Source of the DNA: Batillaria attramentaria
Lineage: Eukaryota > Mollusca > Gastropoda > Batillariidae
Length of the DNA: 64,000 nt
NCBI GenBank assembly: GCA_018292915.2
Contig: JACVVK020000340.1
Span: forward strand, 521,001-585,000
Reading direction: 5' to 3'
Part shown: in pieces, positions 52,352-63,642 of the stretch
Numbering within the stretch: position 1 is the stretch's first letter
Layout of the letters: every line of letters starts with the position of its first letter
Made by a program: the position numbers and the translations under genes
The notes under the pieces: generated by a model
The model's input: the letters and a program-made list of their open reading frames with translations, nothing else
Databases searched by the model: none
What the model was told of the DNA's origin: nothing

Positions 52352-52496
52352 CTGACGGGGAAGGAAAAATAACCGCACAGATGATGATTATATGTTCCAA
52401 TGATTTTCTTCTCACATTATAAAAATGGGAGGTGATGAGGGGGGGGGGATACTGTTTATTGATTTTGTTTTGTTGGTGTGAAAGAAAGGGGTCGTT

Positions 52497-52802
52497 TATC
52501 AACCAGAAAAGAAATAAAAAAACCCAACAACAACTACAAAACAACAACAACAAACAAACAAAACCAAGCAAACAACAACAAAACCAACAACAAAACCAAC
52601 AATCCCCCCCCCCAAAAAAAAAAACAACAACAAACAAAAAAACAAAACAAAACAAAAACAAACAAAAAAACAACAACAACAACAACAACAAAAAAAACAC
52701 CAACAAAACAAAACAAAAAAACCAACAAAACAAAACAAAAACAACAACAACAGAAAAAGAACAACAAGAAGAACCACCACCACCAGCACCACAACAACAA
52801 GA
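52497..52802. repeat. CAA/CAAA-rich low-complexity block
   Basis: About 300 bases almost entirely of A and C. Its long Asn/Lys/Gln/Thr open frames are artefacts. Confidence 0.95.
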
Positions 52803-53028
52803 AAACGCCAACCCGTTACTATCATCCAAATACGTGTACGTGCTCGTATTTCAGCATAAGTATACCATATGGCGGAGCGAAGAATAGTGCGGGTGACCCT
52901 CTTCTCCCTAAAGGTTCTCGATGGCTTTACGAACTAATCCAAGGGCCGGTTGGTTGGTTGGTTGGTTGGATGGTTGCGGGTCAAGGAATCGAGCAATCGG
53001 ACCATGACTGCATGCCATACATACTGCT

Positions 53029-53592
53029 TTGAATACGGTACAGTTTGAATAGTTTGTTCCCCTTCCAGGTCATAAGAGAACGCGTTTGAATACGGTATAG
53101 TATGAATAGTTTGTTCCCCTTCCAGATCACAAGAGAACGCGTTTGAATACGGTATAGTATGAATAGTTTTGTTTCCCTTCCAGGTCATAAGAGAAAGCGT
53201 TTGAATACGGTATAGTATGAATAGTTTGTTTCCCTTCCAGGTCATAAGAGAACGCGTTTGAATACGGTATAGTATGAATAGTTTGTTCCCCTTCCAGATC
53301 ACAAGAGAACGCGTTTGAATGCGGTATAGTATGAATAGTTTGTTCCCCTTCCAGGTCATAAGAGAACGCGTTTGAATACGGTATAGTATGAATAGTTTGT
53401 TCCCCTTCCAGGTCATAAGAGAAAGCGTTTGAATACGGTATAGTATGAATAGTTTTGTTTCCCTTCCAGGTCATAAGAGAAATCGTTTGAATACGGTATA
53501 GTATGAATAGTTTGTTTCCCTTCCAGGTCATAAGAGAACGCGTTTCAATACGGTATAGTTTGAATAGTTTGTTCCCCTTCCAGGTCATAGGG
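53029..53592. repeat. 57-58 bp tandem array, about 10 units
   Basis: Each unit contains GAATACGGTATAGTATGAAT, AGTTTGTTCCCCTTCCAGGT and CATAAGAGAACGCG. Units differ by single bases (TTGTTTCCC or TTGTTCCCC, GAACG or GAAAG). Confidence 0.92.
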
Positions 53593-53773
53593 AGAAGGCC
53601 AATTAACTTTGCATTCCGGTTATGTTTTGCACGTGGTGTACGCGCGAATTTCCCCGACACATTCGTCACTCTGATTACCAATGCAAATAGTAATGGGGTA
53701 AGTGAATAATTTGACAGGCAGACAGTGAGTCAGACAATCAGGCAATTCGGACGAGAAAGAAGCAACAAGAAAG

Positions 53774-53777
<4 letters not shown>

Positions 53778-53832
<55 letters not shown>
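53778..53832. repeat. (GA)n microsatellite
   Basis: About 27 GA units. Confidence 0.95.
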
Positions 53833-53835
<3 letters not shown>

Positions 53836-54109
53836 ATTATATTTGCAGGCACATGAACTCCTTATTTCTTTGAGGAAATGTTTTCCCTTACGGTTAGTAA
53901 ACCCGCAAAAAAAAAAAAAAAACGTTAAAAACTCCCAAACTTCTTTTTTTTTTTTCAGATCAGGAGGCAAGCTCATTGCGGAAAACGTCTTACGGTGATT
54001 AATACACGCACGCAGGAAGCATCACAACATACAACTCATCTAGGCACCACGCCAACTTGGGCTACCAGTCTGTGGACGAACGATCAGAGAGGGAGGTTGG
54101 GAGATTTCA

Positions 54110-54375
54110 CACGCTGGTCGCACGGCTTTTCTGTTCACACGCTACCAACGTGCAGTGAGCGGACTGTGCCGGCCGCCCGGCGCTGGGCAATACACAAAGA
54201 GCGAAAGCGCACGGTCAGCGGCAATTGACTGGCGTCGCGAAGAAAAAATAGGACCGTGTTCTATTCACTGGCCAGCCGACGGCGGGGCGCTTCGGTCTCC
54301 CTGGCGAGCCGATTTGATTGACTGGGAGTGTATTTTACCGCTCGTAGGCGTGCAAACTCACTACATCTGACGGCT
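54110..54375 (+). mobile_element. CACACG-ended dispersed element, copy c
   Basis: TTCACACGCTGGTCGCACGG, CTGTTCACACGCTACCAACG, CGGACTGTGCCGGCCGCCCG, ATAGGACCGTGTTCTATTCA and ACTACATCTGAC near the right end correspond in order to copies b, d and f. Confidence 0.65.
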
Positions 54376-54941
54376 CTCTAAACAACACCATGAGCAGGTT
54401 TCGACAGATGGTGCTGGTCGGGGCCAACAGCTCCCAGACAGCCTCATTCGTGAGGCAGCAGTGGCGGCTCGTCCATAGACTGCTACCAAATAAACACACA
54501 GCTGTTGGTGAAACGGGCTGACTGTAGATATAAAAATGAAAACGAAAATGAAAGAGCCAAGTTTTATGCACCGCATTTGCGCCGCAATAACTCAATCTGC
54601 AGCAAAAGCAAGCAGATTAAAATATTAAAAAAAAAACACTTCCCAATGCTAACACTGTGAAATCAGGACGCGATTAAGCCGACCGATTAAATTAATGAAC
54701 CGAGATTAAATTGTGATCGCTCGCGTGCCAATTGCAAAACAACGCGCACGATAGGCATCGGAATTTATCGAAATGGTTCAGACGGGAGGAATTCCGTTTG
54801 GAGCCTGACAAGATTATCTGCGGGTTCCGAAGGACAAGGCCGGGTATGCCCAGGCTTGAAACGTAGCGTTCTGAACCACGGGAGCCAGTGAAGATGGCGG
54901 GAGTTTTACCAGTGCTACTTCGTTCAGCGGTCGGTGTTGAC

Positions 54942-55055
54942 CGAGATTGCTCTCAGGTAAAGCCGCTTGTCTGAAATACGAGCACACTTCTCTAGATGTT
55001 AGAAACGTTTGTCAGAGTGTTTTCTTCGCTGATAAACGGCCTCTTTTTTCACACC
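54942..55055 (+). repeat. Dispersed repeat R1, copy 2
   Basis: GAGATTGCTCTCAGGTAAAG, TCTGAAATACGAGCACAC and TGATAAACGGCCTCTTTTTT match copy 1 in the same order and spacing. Confidence 0.55.
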
Positions 55056-55078
55056 AACAAACTGAAATCCAGCAAAGA

Positions 55079-55197
<119 letters not shown>

Positions 55198-55604
55198 ACT
55201 GTCAAAGTTTACTGTGATATGGACCGGGTTTTGGGAATAGAGGAGACTGTGGTAATGCGTTAATGTATATTTGGTGTATCTTAATAGGTATTTTAAATGA
55301 TGCACATTATTCTTATCAAGGAGTGATTCAGATGATACCTAACAGAAATCTTTATCTAATTTCAAGTGTGCTATATACTTGTCTGTTTTTTTTTTGTTTT
55401 GTTTTTTCATTTTATGTTGCATGTATTGTCGGCGTGTTAGTTATATGTCCACCATGACCGAATTTCCCATTTGTGATAATAAAGATTTATTTGAATTTGA
55501 ACAGTAGCACCAGGTGTTTCCATTCTGAAATGTGAGTAAAACCAGCGGGGGAGGAGATTTAAAAAAAAAACCAACCAACACAAAACAAACAAACAAACAA
55601 ACAA

Positions 55605-55715
55605 ACACTCCTTGGACTGCATTTTGTCGTTGTGAAAGTGGCCGTTTGTCAACAAGTAAACGACTTCCCCTGACACGTCACCACAGTGCTCATATTTCAA
55701 ATAAATGGTTGTAAC
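55605..55715 (-). repeat. Dispersed repeat R1, copy 3 (reverse)
   Basis: Read in reverse it has TTGAAATATGAGCACTGTGG and TTGACAAACGGCCACTTTC, the diverged equivalents of the R1 core. Confidence 0.4.
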
Positions 55716-56177
55716 TGAGATCAGTTTTCGTCAAAACCTTTGAATCTAGGTAGCACCGGGAAACACATCCCGCTATTTGGACTTACACCCCCTCCCCCCG
55801 AAAAGGGAGACCGCGAATTCGTATTAAGCGAAGCAGCGTTTAAAAATAAACGCGGGCTGACGAAAGACGAGATTAAAACGGTTCTCTCACGCAATGGGAT
55901 GGACAGACACATGCATCTCGGGGTGTCTGAAGTCATTAGGCGCCACAGTCTTGGGCCAGGGCACCGAGCCAAAAGATGAAGAAAAAAGGCAAAAAGAAAA
56001 AGACTGCTGGGGGGGGGGGGGGGTGGAAGCAATTCAGACTAGATATCGACTTTGCAATCTCCGGTAGTTTGCGAGCCAAAATTTACCTCATCCCCCCTCA
56101 AAGCTACTGTATCGTCCGCCTCTTCCTCAATATCGTACGACGCAAGAGTAAAATAGACAAGAGTACGACATCTGCTG

Positions 56178-56316
56178 CATTAGGCCATTGGTCGTCAGCA
56201 CGGCAGCCCGCCTGGGGCGAAATATTTGTTCAGGCCTTTTCTCGTTGCCCCGTCTTTGATATCACCCATATGTGGTGGAAAAGGACGTTAACATCTCAAA
56301 CACCCATCCACCCACC
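56178..56316 (+). mobile_element. tRNA-derived SINE, head degraded
   Basis: It keeps TTTCTCGTTGCCCCGTCTTT, GATATCACCCATATGTGGTG and GGAAAAGGACGTTAAC of the family body. The A/B-box part is unrecognisable. Confidence 0.65.
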
Positions 56317-56683
56317 GTCTCAGTCCGCTGAGCTACCTCGCAGAGTTCTCAGCCTCTGGCGCACGACGGCTCACGCGTCACCATATTTGATCTCCGCGGA
56401 GGCCTGTTCAAACTGTTCTACAGCTGCCCTACGATAATTATCGTCTGGGACGCTGCAGACCGTTGGTTACTCTTCTTCATTCACTCTTGCTTAATCCCAT
56501 CGTTTTGCCAGGCCCCCTTCCCCCCAAGTTTTTCTTCCCAACAGCATTAAAAGCTGGGGAATAAGACACATACGCATCATTCATGAGAATTTAATCATGG
56601 ACGATATTATAAATTGGTAATTTGTTTGCTGGCATTTCTCTCCTTGCACGGGTAATTTCCTTGCAACCGCGACCCAAGCGGCA

Positions 56684-56718
56684 CGCACGCACGCACACAC
56701 GCGCGCGCGCACACACAC

Positions 56719-56780
<62 letters not shown>

Positions 56781-56818
56781 GCACGCACGCACGCACGCAC
56801 AGACACAGACACAGACAG
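56684..56818. repeat. (GCAC)n(CA)n(GCAC)n microsatellite
   Basis: A CA core flanked on both sides by CGCA repeats, ending in CAGACA units. Confidence 0.95.
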
Positions 56819-56924
56819 AAGTACAAGACGCAGTAGGTCGGCACAGATTTCTAGTGCGTGGCCGCTAAAGGAACATTTTCCGACTTTTAGTCTCGCTAAT
56901 TGTTCTGAGCTGTTTTGGTGGTGT

Positions 56925-57240
56925 CGGTTGGTTGGTTGGGTAGCTGGGGTTTATCGTCCACGCCACAACGAGGTGACTGCAGACGGCCCTAGGGGGCAGG
57001 TTTTGGGGGACGGGGATAGCTGTCCTAACTGTACAGTCCAGCTGAACACTTATTCAATCCAGTCAGACTGCCAGGTCGGCCACATTTTATGTATCCTTGT
57101 CTGTAATGGACAAGTTACACAGTCAGTGGAAGCGGGGCAACGTGAAAAAGGCCTGTACGAATTTTGGCCCTGTCGGGATTCGAACCCGGGACCTTTCGAT
57201 CTCGAGTCCAACGCTCAAACCGTTGAGCCACCGACTCCCC
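56925..57240 (-). mobile_element. tRNA-derived SINE (third type), reverse orientation
   Basis: The reverse complement begins GGGGGAGTCGGTGGCTCAAC, GGTTTGAGCGTTGGACTCGA and has a perfect B box GGGTTCGAATCCC. It then shares the idea GGCC...TTTTTCACGTTGCCCCGC with the first family but has its own longer 3' part ending in a GTTGGTTGGTTGG run. Confidence 0.65.
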
Positions 57241-57261
57241 CGTTTTGGTGGTGTCGAACAC

Positions 57262-57545
57262 CGTACCCCGCTTTCCACACGCTACGAGTCTGCGAGGCAC
57301 CCGCTTGTGTATAGCGCGGGGGGTAGCGGTCACATGTAATTTGGCTACCAGCTGCTCCGTTGGCCTGGCGCTGGACAATACACAAAGAGCGAAAGCGCGC
57401 GGTCTGCGGCGATTGACTGGCGCGGCGACACCCCCCCCCCCCCCCCAAAAAAAGGACAGTATTCTATTTACTGACAATCCGATTTAATTGGACAAGAGTG
57501 CATTTCACCACTGGTAGGGCATGCAAAATTGCTGCGTCTGACCAG
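57262..57545 (+). mobile_element. CACACG-ended dispersed element, copy d
   Basis: It shares TGCGAGGCACCCGCTTGTGT, TTTGGCTACCAGCTGCTCCG, GGCGCTGGACAATACACAAA and GAGTGCATTTCACCACTGGT with the other copies. It is interrupted by a poly-C/poly-A run near 57430. Confidence 0.65.
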
Positions 57546-57989
57546 CTTTTTAGAAAAAAACATCTTTTCAGTTAGAGTATCTCACAGACTGGCGCAGGGC
57601 CAACAGAGGGCAAAGGAACAGCGAAAGGCGAGGCGCCTGCAATAGTTTTGCTGTCACTCACTCAGTGACCAGCACAGCTTCGCGTCGCTCGCGCGGCCTA
57701 CAAACGTCCTTATATTGCATTCAGTGCTCCGCGCAAAATTCCAAGGCCCAAATTTTCAGGGTTTTTTTTAAGGCTCACAGATCGTTCTGAGCTTCTGTGG
57801 TGACATCAAGTGTACCGTTTAGACACCTGCACAGTGACAGCATCTTATAGGCTGGCACTGAGCGAACAGAATGCTTTACGTGAAGCGAATCAGTATAAAG
57901 TCGCTGCGAGTGTTGCAACATGTCACCGCTGAGATGGAGATTTTGAACTTTCGCCTTTTCGGGGAGAGAGAGAGAGAGAGAGAGAGGGC

Positions 57990-58160
57990 GGGTAGGTGGG
58001 GGTGGGTGTTAGTGGGTTTAACGTCCTTTCCCACCACATACGGGTAATATCAAAGACGGGGCAACGATGAAAAAGCCCACACAAATATTTGGCCCCAGAC
58101 GGGATACGAACTCACGACCCGAGCATTACTGAGAAGTCCAACGCTCTACCATTCGAGAGG
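57990..58160 (-). mobile_element. tRNA-derived SINE, reverse orientation
   Basis: The + strand reads GTTTAACGTCCTTTCCCACC, ATATCAAAGACGGGGCAACG, GGCCCCAGACGGGATACGAA and ends CCAACGCTCTACCATTCG, the reverse complement of the A-box head. A GA microsatellite lies just upstream at 57963. Confidence 0.75.
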
Positions 58161-58423
58161 AGACGGCACTGTCTCGCATTAAGAACTCCACTAATCATTC
58201 AGATAGACTAGAGCGTACAGGCGAACTCGCAAGCGAAACTGTTCCAAACAGAAGCTAACCTCTGTGAAACATGGAAAACATGGAGACAGCGCGTTTAAGA
58301 TAAATAAAACCAAATCGAGCTTACACGCACAACTATGAGCGCAACTATTCCAAAACAGTGTTTGTTTATCTGTCAAGCCTACTTATGCTGGAACGTGCGC
58401 CGTTTCCTTCTTCCTTCCTCAAA

Positions 58424-58690
58424 CCTCTGTCACACGCGGCGACTGATTCTGCACACCTACCAGCGGTAAATGCACTCCCAGCCCAATTAAATCCGCTCGT
58501 AGCGGGCACTCCCCGGGGGCACACCACCGCCACCCTTGTGAATAGAACACGGTCCTGTTTTTTTTTCCCCTCGCTACGCTAGCCAGTCGCCGCCCGGTGC
58601 ACGCTGGTATCGTGTGAACAGAAAATCCACTCGACGAGCGTGCGAGGAGCTCGCTGCAGGCGCTGCTCCGCGTGTGAAAAGGCCTTCATG
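58424..58690 (-). mobile_element. CACACG-ended dispersed element, copy e
   Basis: It starts CCTCTGTCACACGCGGCGAC and ends CTGCTCCGCGTGTGAAAAGG. The two ends are imperfect inverted repeats centred on CACACGCGG. It shares GCGGGCACTCCCCGGGGGCA and AATAGAACACGGTCCTGTTT with copy a. Confidence 0.72.
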
Positions 58691-58952
58691 GACTGACACG
58701 CACACTGCGTTCATTGGCCGGCCTCCCGTTGGCTTCACGCAAGCCAACGTAATGATAGCAATTGGGATCAGGTCTGCCTCACGTGAAAGATAATTAGATT
58801 TTATGGCTGGTTGCCTTGATACGCGCAGCAATAATTCTAACGCTGTTGGCAAACTGTTTCGTATCAGGTGAAGTAAGTGGAGAGAAGTGTTGAAGTCACT
58901 GACCTGGGTCGCAGGGTGAGAATAAATTTCACGGTAACTATGCCGCTTCATG

Positions 58953-58988
58953 TGATGATGATGATGAGGAGGAGGAGGAGGAGGAGGG
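58953..58988. repeat. (GAT)n(GAG)n block
   Basis: GATGATGAT followed by GAG repeats. Confidence 0.85.
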
Positions 58989-59173
58989 GTGTGCCAGAAG
59001 TATCGTCACAAAATGCTGCTAGCTGGTTTAAACGGAGACGATAACATTACTGTCAAACTGCACACCACGACAAAGTTTAACCTTTGCCTACACCCTCGCT
59101 TAAGTTTAGGCCAAAATGTAATTTCATTAAAAAAACTATGACGTCATAGAACTTTGAGGGTTACGCTGCCGCT

Positions 59174-59256
59174 AGTGATGATGATGATGATGATGATGTC
59201 AAAAATGATGACGATGATGTCGTCAAAGATGATGACGATGATGACGTCATCAGCTA
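59174..59256. repeat. GAT/GAC trinucleotide block
   Basis: GATGATGAT, GATGACGATGATG and GTCGTCAAAGATGATGACG repeats. Confidence 0.85.
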
Positions 59257-59537
59257 TCAGCTACTTCTGATGACAATGAAAAGGAGGATGATCAGTGACC
59301 AGGCTAACAGATTTAAAAGCACAGTATACGAGCTGGAATGTGGCTGGGTGGTGTCAGTGGCAGTGCCGCTTAAACGTTTAAGCTAAAGGCGAATGATTGA
59401 CAGATATGGCACTGTGCAGATATGGAAGACAGCAAAGGCCGGGAGGAGTTTATGGTGAGGTTGGTATTTACAGATACAACGGTTAGTAAGCTTATGTTTT
59501 GTTTACGTAGATTGCGTCCATGATTTCTGCCTGAGGC

Positions 59538-59614
59538 CAAACAAACAAACAAACAAACAAACAAACAAACAAACAAACAAACAAACAAACAAACAAACAA
59601 ACAACAACAACAAA
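59538..59614. repeat. (CAAA)n(CAA)n microsatellite
   Basis: About 16 CAAA units, then CAA units. Confidence 0.95.
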
Positions 59615-59785
59615 AAACTCCAGCTATGCTTGCTTCGTTGACCTCATTGCTTTGCAAATCATCACAGATCTGTGCGAGGGGCCGCGGTTGTTCATGGGAT
59701 CCACTGTGCAATCTTGGGGATGAACTCAGCATAACTGTTAGAGTTTCCTCGGGTAATTTGTGCTGCATTAATTCAGCGGACGTTG

Positions 59786-59956
<171 letters not shown>

Positions 59957-60134
59957 TGATGATAAAACGTTTTTTTTTTTAATTCAGCATAGAGCATTTA
60001 GGCATTGCTGCCTGTCTTACAAGCTGTCCTGCTATTCTACGTTAAAGGGTAAAAAGACAACACCAAAGCAAGGGGGGGGGGGCGAGAAAAAAGTATTAAC
60101 TATCTAAAGGAAATGAAAGGAAAGTACACATGAT

Positions 60135-60137
<3 letters not shown>

Positions 60138-60190
<53 letters not shown>
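60138..60190. repeat. (GA)n microsatellite
   Basis: About 26 GA units. Confidence 0.95.
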
Positions 60191-60191
<1 letters not shown>

Positions 60192-60467
60192 ACAAACAGC
60201 TCTAAACGTGTTGCAGACGCAAAACATGTTGCAAGCCACTAAGGAAGCCACGGAAAAAGCCGACTCCAAGATCTCCTGGGACACGCAAAGAAGGCAAACG
60301 TGCATGTGGTATGTCTCAACAACCTCCTCCGACAACGTTGGCTGGCACATGTAAACCCAGGATGCGATGCTCCAGAGACCGGCCGAATAAATGTAAGTTT
60401 ACAAACACCACGATAAATCTGTCCTGTCCTCGGCTCTGGTTATTCAACCTGGTTCTATCAGACTGAG

Positions 60468-60521
60468 ACGTGCGTGCGTGCGTGCGTGCGTGCGTGCGTG
60501 TGTGTGTGTGTGTGTGTGTGC
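60468..60521. repeat. (GTGC)n(GT)n microsatellite
   Basis: CGTG tetramers followed by about 10 GT units. Confidence 0.95.
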
Positions 60522-61075
60522 TTACACAGAAAATCCTCTTGGAAACTAACATGTCAATTACAAAATCCAATTATTGCTGGACCTAACAGAAACTGAATCA
60601 TGAAGCTGGTTCACTTTTTTTTTTTTGCTCTTGGAATGAAGTTATGTATTACTAATTTTACATTACATTTTTACATTTTTGTGGGGGCCCTTTTTTTCAA
60701 ACAGGTCACCCCGCTTTTTGAGCCAGATCTTTTTTTATGGCTGCACTTTCACGTCATCAGGCTCTGCACACTGCATAGGTCCTTTTCTCCCCAAGAGAGC
60801 ACCCTTTTCCACGCCAACTAATTTTACAAAATTGCATTTTTACGTCTTGAAATGTAGCTATAAACAAGTTCCTTCGGGTACGACGTACATTTTGAGTTTT
60901 TTCCTCCCATAAGAGACTTCGTTTTCTAAGCCAACTCTTTTTTTTTTTTTTTTTTTAAAGGGTGCACTTTTACGTCTTGAAATGCAGTCATAAACAAGTC
61001 CCGCGGTGAGCTGTGTACACCTTTGAGGGTCAGCTTTTGGTAGAGACTATCGTTTTGTTGTTGTAGTTGTTGTTT

Positions 61076-61392
61076 TTACTACTTTATTGTCCCTTTCAGG
61101 AATTTCGGGCTGCTCCCTGTGGGGGAAGCGCGTCGCCGCGGTGCAGCGCCATCCAAAACCTTTTTTTTTTTTTTTTTTTTACAATTTAGCAATTTTGCTG
61201 GGGGAGGAAAGCTGGAAAACCCGGAGAGAAACCCCCGATGAGCAACCCGGCAGCCAGGAAAAACCGGTATCACATATCACAAGCTCGACCTGGGCTCGAA
61301 CCCACGCTTCATCGCCGTGACATTGGTGACGGCCGTTCAGTAGCGCAGCGGCTAAATCCGACGCGCTACCTATTAGACCACTGCTCACCCCA
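61076..61392 (-). mobile_element. tRNA-derived SINE with AATAAAGTA-type tail, full length
   Basis: The reverse complement starts GGGGTGAGCAGTGGTCTAAT, has a B box GGGTTCGAGCCC, then GGGGGTTTCTCTCCGGGTTT and an A stretch. It ends with a tail module GCGCTGCACCGCGGCGACGC ... GGGACAATAAAGTA. It may be a composite of a tRNA head and a LINE-type 3' tail, because the tail module also occurs alone (24655, 35826). Confidence 0.65.
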
Positions 61393-61779
61393 ACACTTAA
61401 AAAAAAAAAACCCAAAAACTCCAAAGGAATCTAGTTCTGTAGTGTAGCACGTGCATTTTGATTTTGAGGGTCTTCCTTTTTAAATAATAATAATAGTTTA
61501 CCCACGTCAATACCCCGTGGTGTTCTCACCTTGCGCGGCTTTAATTGTTGTTGATGCAGCTAATCGGGAGAAATTTGCCGAAATAGAGCGACATCGATGG
61601 TTTCTCCTTGTAAATTACTGTCTCGTCGGACATTCTCAAGTCACGGCACACAAGGGAACTTATACCCTGTGGAGACGGAGAGCAAAATGTACCCTGGATT
61701 TGGGTCTCGCGAGTTGAAGTCACGTGACCGCTGATTTCCTTTCAAGCTACGACTGCAACTTATACCAGGGCGAACTAGA

Positions 61780-62075
61780 CTAAAGGCCTTTTCACACGCA
61801 GAGTGCCTACAGCGAGCTCGCACGCTCGCCGAGTTGACTTACTGTTCACACGATACCAGCGTGCAGTGGGCGGACTGCGCTGCCGGCCCGGCGCTGGACA
61901 ATACATAACGCGCGCGGGCGGCGACTGGTTGGCGTAGCGAGGAAGAAAATACGTGTAGGACCGTCTTCTATCCATCGGCGTGGAGACGGTGCCCATTGCA
62001 AGCGGATTTAATTGGCACCGAGTGCATTTTACCGCTGGTAGTCGAGCAAAATCGTCGCGTGTGACAGAGGTTCAA
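61780..62075 (+). mobile_element. CACACG-ended dispersed element, copy f
   Basis: AAAGGCCTTTTCACACGCAG on the left and GTCGCGTGTGACAGAGGTT on the right are the clearest pair of ends in the window. The interior carries ACTGTTCACACGATACCAGC, GGACCGTCTTCTATCCATC and GAGTGCATTTTACCGCTGGT. Confidence 0.75.
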
Positions 62076-62173
62076 CTGGGCACTACAGCATGAGCCCGTA
62101 CTAACCATCGCATCGTTACCGACTTTGCGGAAGAATGGCGGAAGTTGCAGCAAGGGCTCTTGTGGTTTCCGGG

Positions 62174-62236
62174 GCAGCAGGGTATGTCGCTGGTGTTCTC
62201 TCGCCTGCGACATGGCAGGCGACATACCCTGCCACC
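62174..62236. repeat. Strong inverted repeat (hairpin)
   Basis: GGCAGCAGGGTATGTCGC pairs with GCGACATACCCTGCC downstream. Inside, CGCCTGC and GCAGGCG flank GACATG as a second stem. No poly-T or other sign of a terminator. Confidence 0.7.
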
Positions 62237-62790
62237 ACCAAAATCACACGACAGAGACCATTTCAGCCTCGGAGGCCGCGTCACCATGAAAGAAGACAAT
62301 CGATCATATTTTATGAATGCGATCAGAGGTTAATGAGGGTCTTGACCGGACACCGGCCGTGTGAGGGCCAAGTACTGTACATTATGTATGACAGGAGGCC
62401 GGACGCCAGGACAGCTGATAGTGGGTATGGTGTCAGAACCCTACTATCTTGCTGAAATGCATGGAGTAATAATAATAATAATTAATAATAAATGGTATTT
62501 GTAAGGCGCATTTCTTTAGAATGAAACTCAACGCGCCAATCACTCAGCGACACTCACGCACAATTTGCAGACCCTGGACACGCATACACTGGTGAAACTG
62601 ACGAGCTACTGACACAGGAAATTACTGGAAGGCTTTACAAAAGAGGAACGTTTTCAGATTGCTCTTATTTGACGGCGGATGTGCACCTACACTCGTCTTC
62701 CTATTGTGTAGTTTGAAGTTTAATGGCTTGTCCAGTCATGCCATTTTAGCCGCAACTATAAATTAAAGCTGTTTTGTTTCTTGTAGCGCA
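62237..62790. other. No gene seen; (TAA)n-led repeat at 62466
   Basis: (AATAAT)n is followed by ATGGTATTTGTAAGGCGCAT and CAACGCGCCAATCACTCAGC, the style of a common short interspersed repeat whose relatives begin near 48860 and 22756. Confidence 0.45.
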
Positions 62791-63086
62791 AACGTCTTGG
62801 TGTTGTCTCTCTCCTCTTCTCTTCTTTACAGCTTGGAGTTTGCAATTCAGATACGTCTCGGTGTTGTGTCTACTCTTTTCTTTATAGCTTGGAGTTTGGA
62901 ATTCAGATACGTCTTGGTGTTGTCTCTCCTCTTCTCTTCTTTATAGCTTGGAACTTGGAATTCAGATACGTCTTGGTGTTGTCTCTCCTCTTCTCTTCTT
63001 TATAGCTTGGAACTTGGAATTCAGATACGTCTTGGTGTTGTCTCTCCTCTCCTCTTTATAGCTTGGAGTTTGGAATTCAGATACGT
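62791..63086. repeat. About 60 bp tandem array, 5 units
   Basis: Repeats of TCTTTATAGCTTGGAATTTG, GAATTCAGATACGTCTTGGT and GTTGTCTCTCCTCTTCTCT. Confidence 0.88.
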
Positions 63087-63395
63087 GCAGCGGACACAAG
63101 GACCTTTTGCATGAATGAATGTTACTTTCCCCGACTGGGAAAAACAAATACTGCAGTTACAAGGGATAGGAGGTGGTGAAGTCAGTGGGGATGAGTACGG
63201 GAAGGTGTCAAGTTTTCCTGGGTGATACGTACAATAAATTGTCTATTGCTGCGATTAGGGCTGGCGTAAGCGTAAATGAAGTGCCGTGTTAATCGAACCA
63301 AATGTCTTTGATCGAACTACCACTCAGCTCCAATCTCTTTATCGCCTCATGCACGCGCCTGTAATCGACGTGGCACGCGCACTTGTCTACCGCAG

Positions 63396-63537
63396 CGAGA
63401 GAGAGAGAGAGAGAGGATGGGGAGGGGGTTTGAGGGTGTGACGTTCTTTTCAACCACATGAAACAGAGAGAGAGAGAGAGAGAGAGCGAGAGGATGGGGA
63501 GGGGGTGTTGAGGGTTTGACGTTCTTTTCCACCACAT

Positions 63538-63577
<40 letters not shown>

Positions 63578-63642
63578 ATGGGGAGGGGGTTTGAGGGTGT
63601 GATGTTCTTTTCCACCACATGAGAGAGAGAGAGAGAGAGAGA
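63396..63642. repeat. About 75 bp tandem array with GA blocks, 3 units
   Basis: Each unit is a (GA)n run, GGATGGGGAGGGGGT, TGAGGGTTTGACGTTCTTTT and CCACCACATGA. The TTCTTTTCCACCACATG part resembles the SINE body end, so the array may have grown from a SINE fragment. Confidence 0.8.

Noticed and set aside
52432..53032. Asn/Lys/Gln/Thr-rich open frames and their Phe/Val/Cys/Leu-rich antisense frames
   Set aside because: Low-complexity CAA/CAAA sequence. The hydrophobic antisense frames are not real membrane proteins.
53029..53592. CRISPR-like array
   Set aside because: Units are contiguous repeats without unique spacers, and the genome is eukaryotic.
55740..55979. 79-codon frame with GLTKDEIKTVLSRNGMDRHM
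   Set aside because: Looks protein-like, but I recognise no family, it is isolated, and it lies among repeats. Not enough support to call.
62135..62455. 106-codon frame starting MAEVAARALVVSGAAGYVAG
   Set aside because: It spans the hairpin at 62174. No conserved motif.
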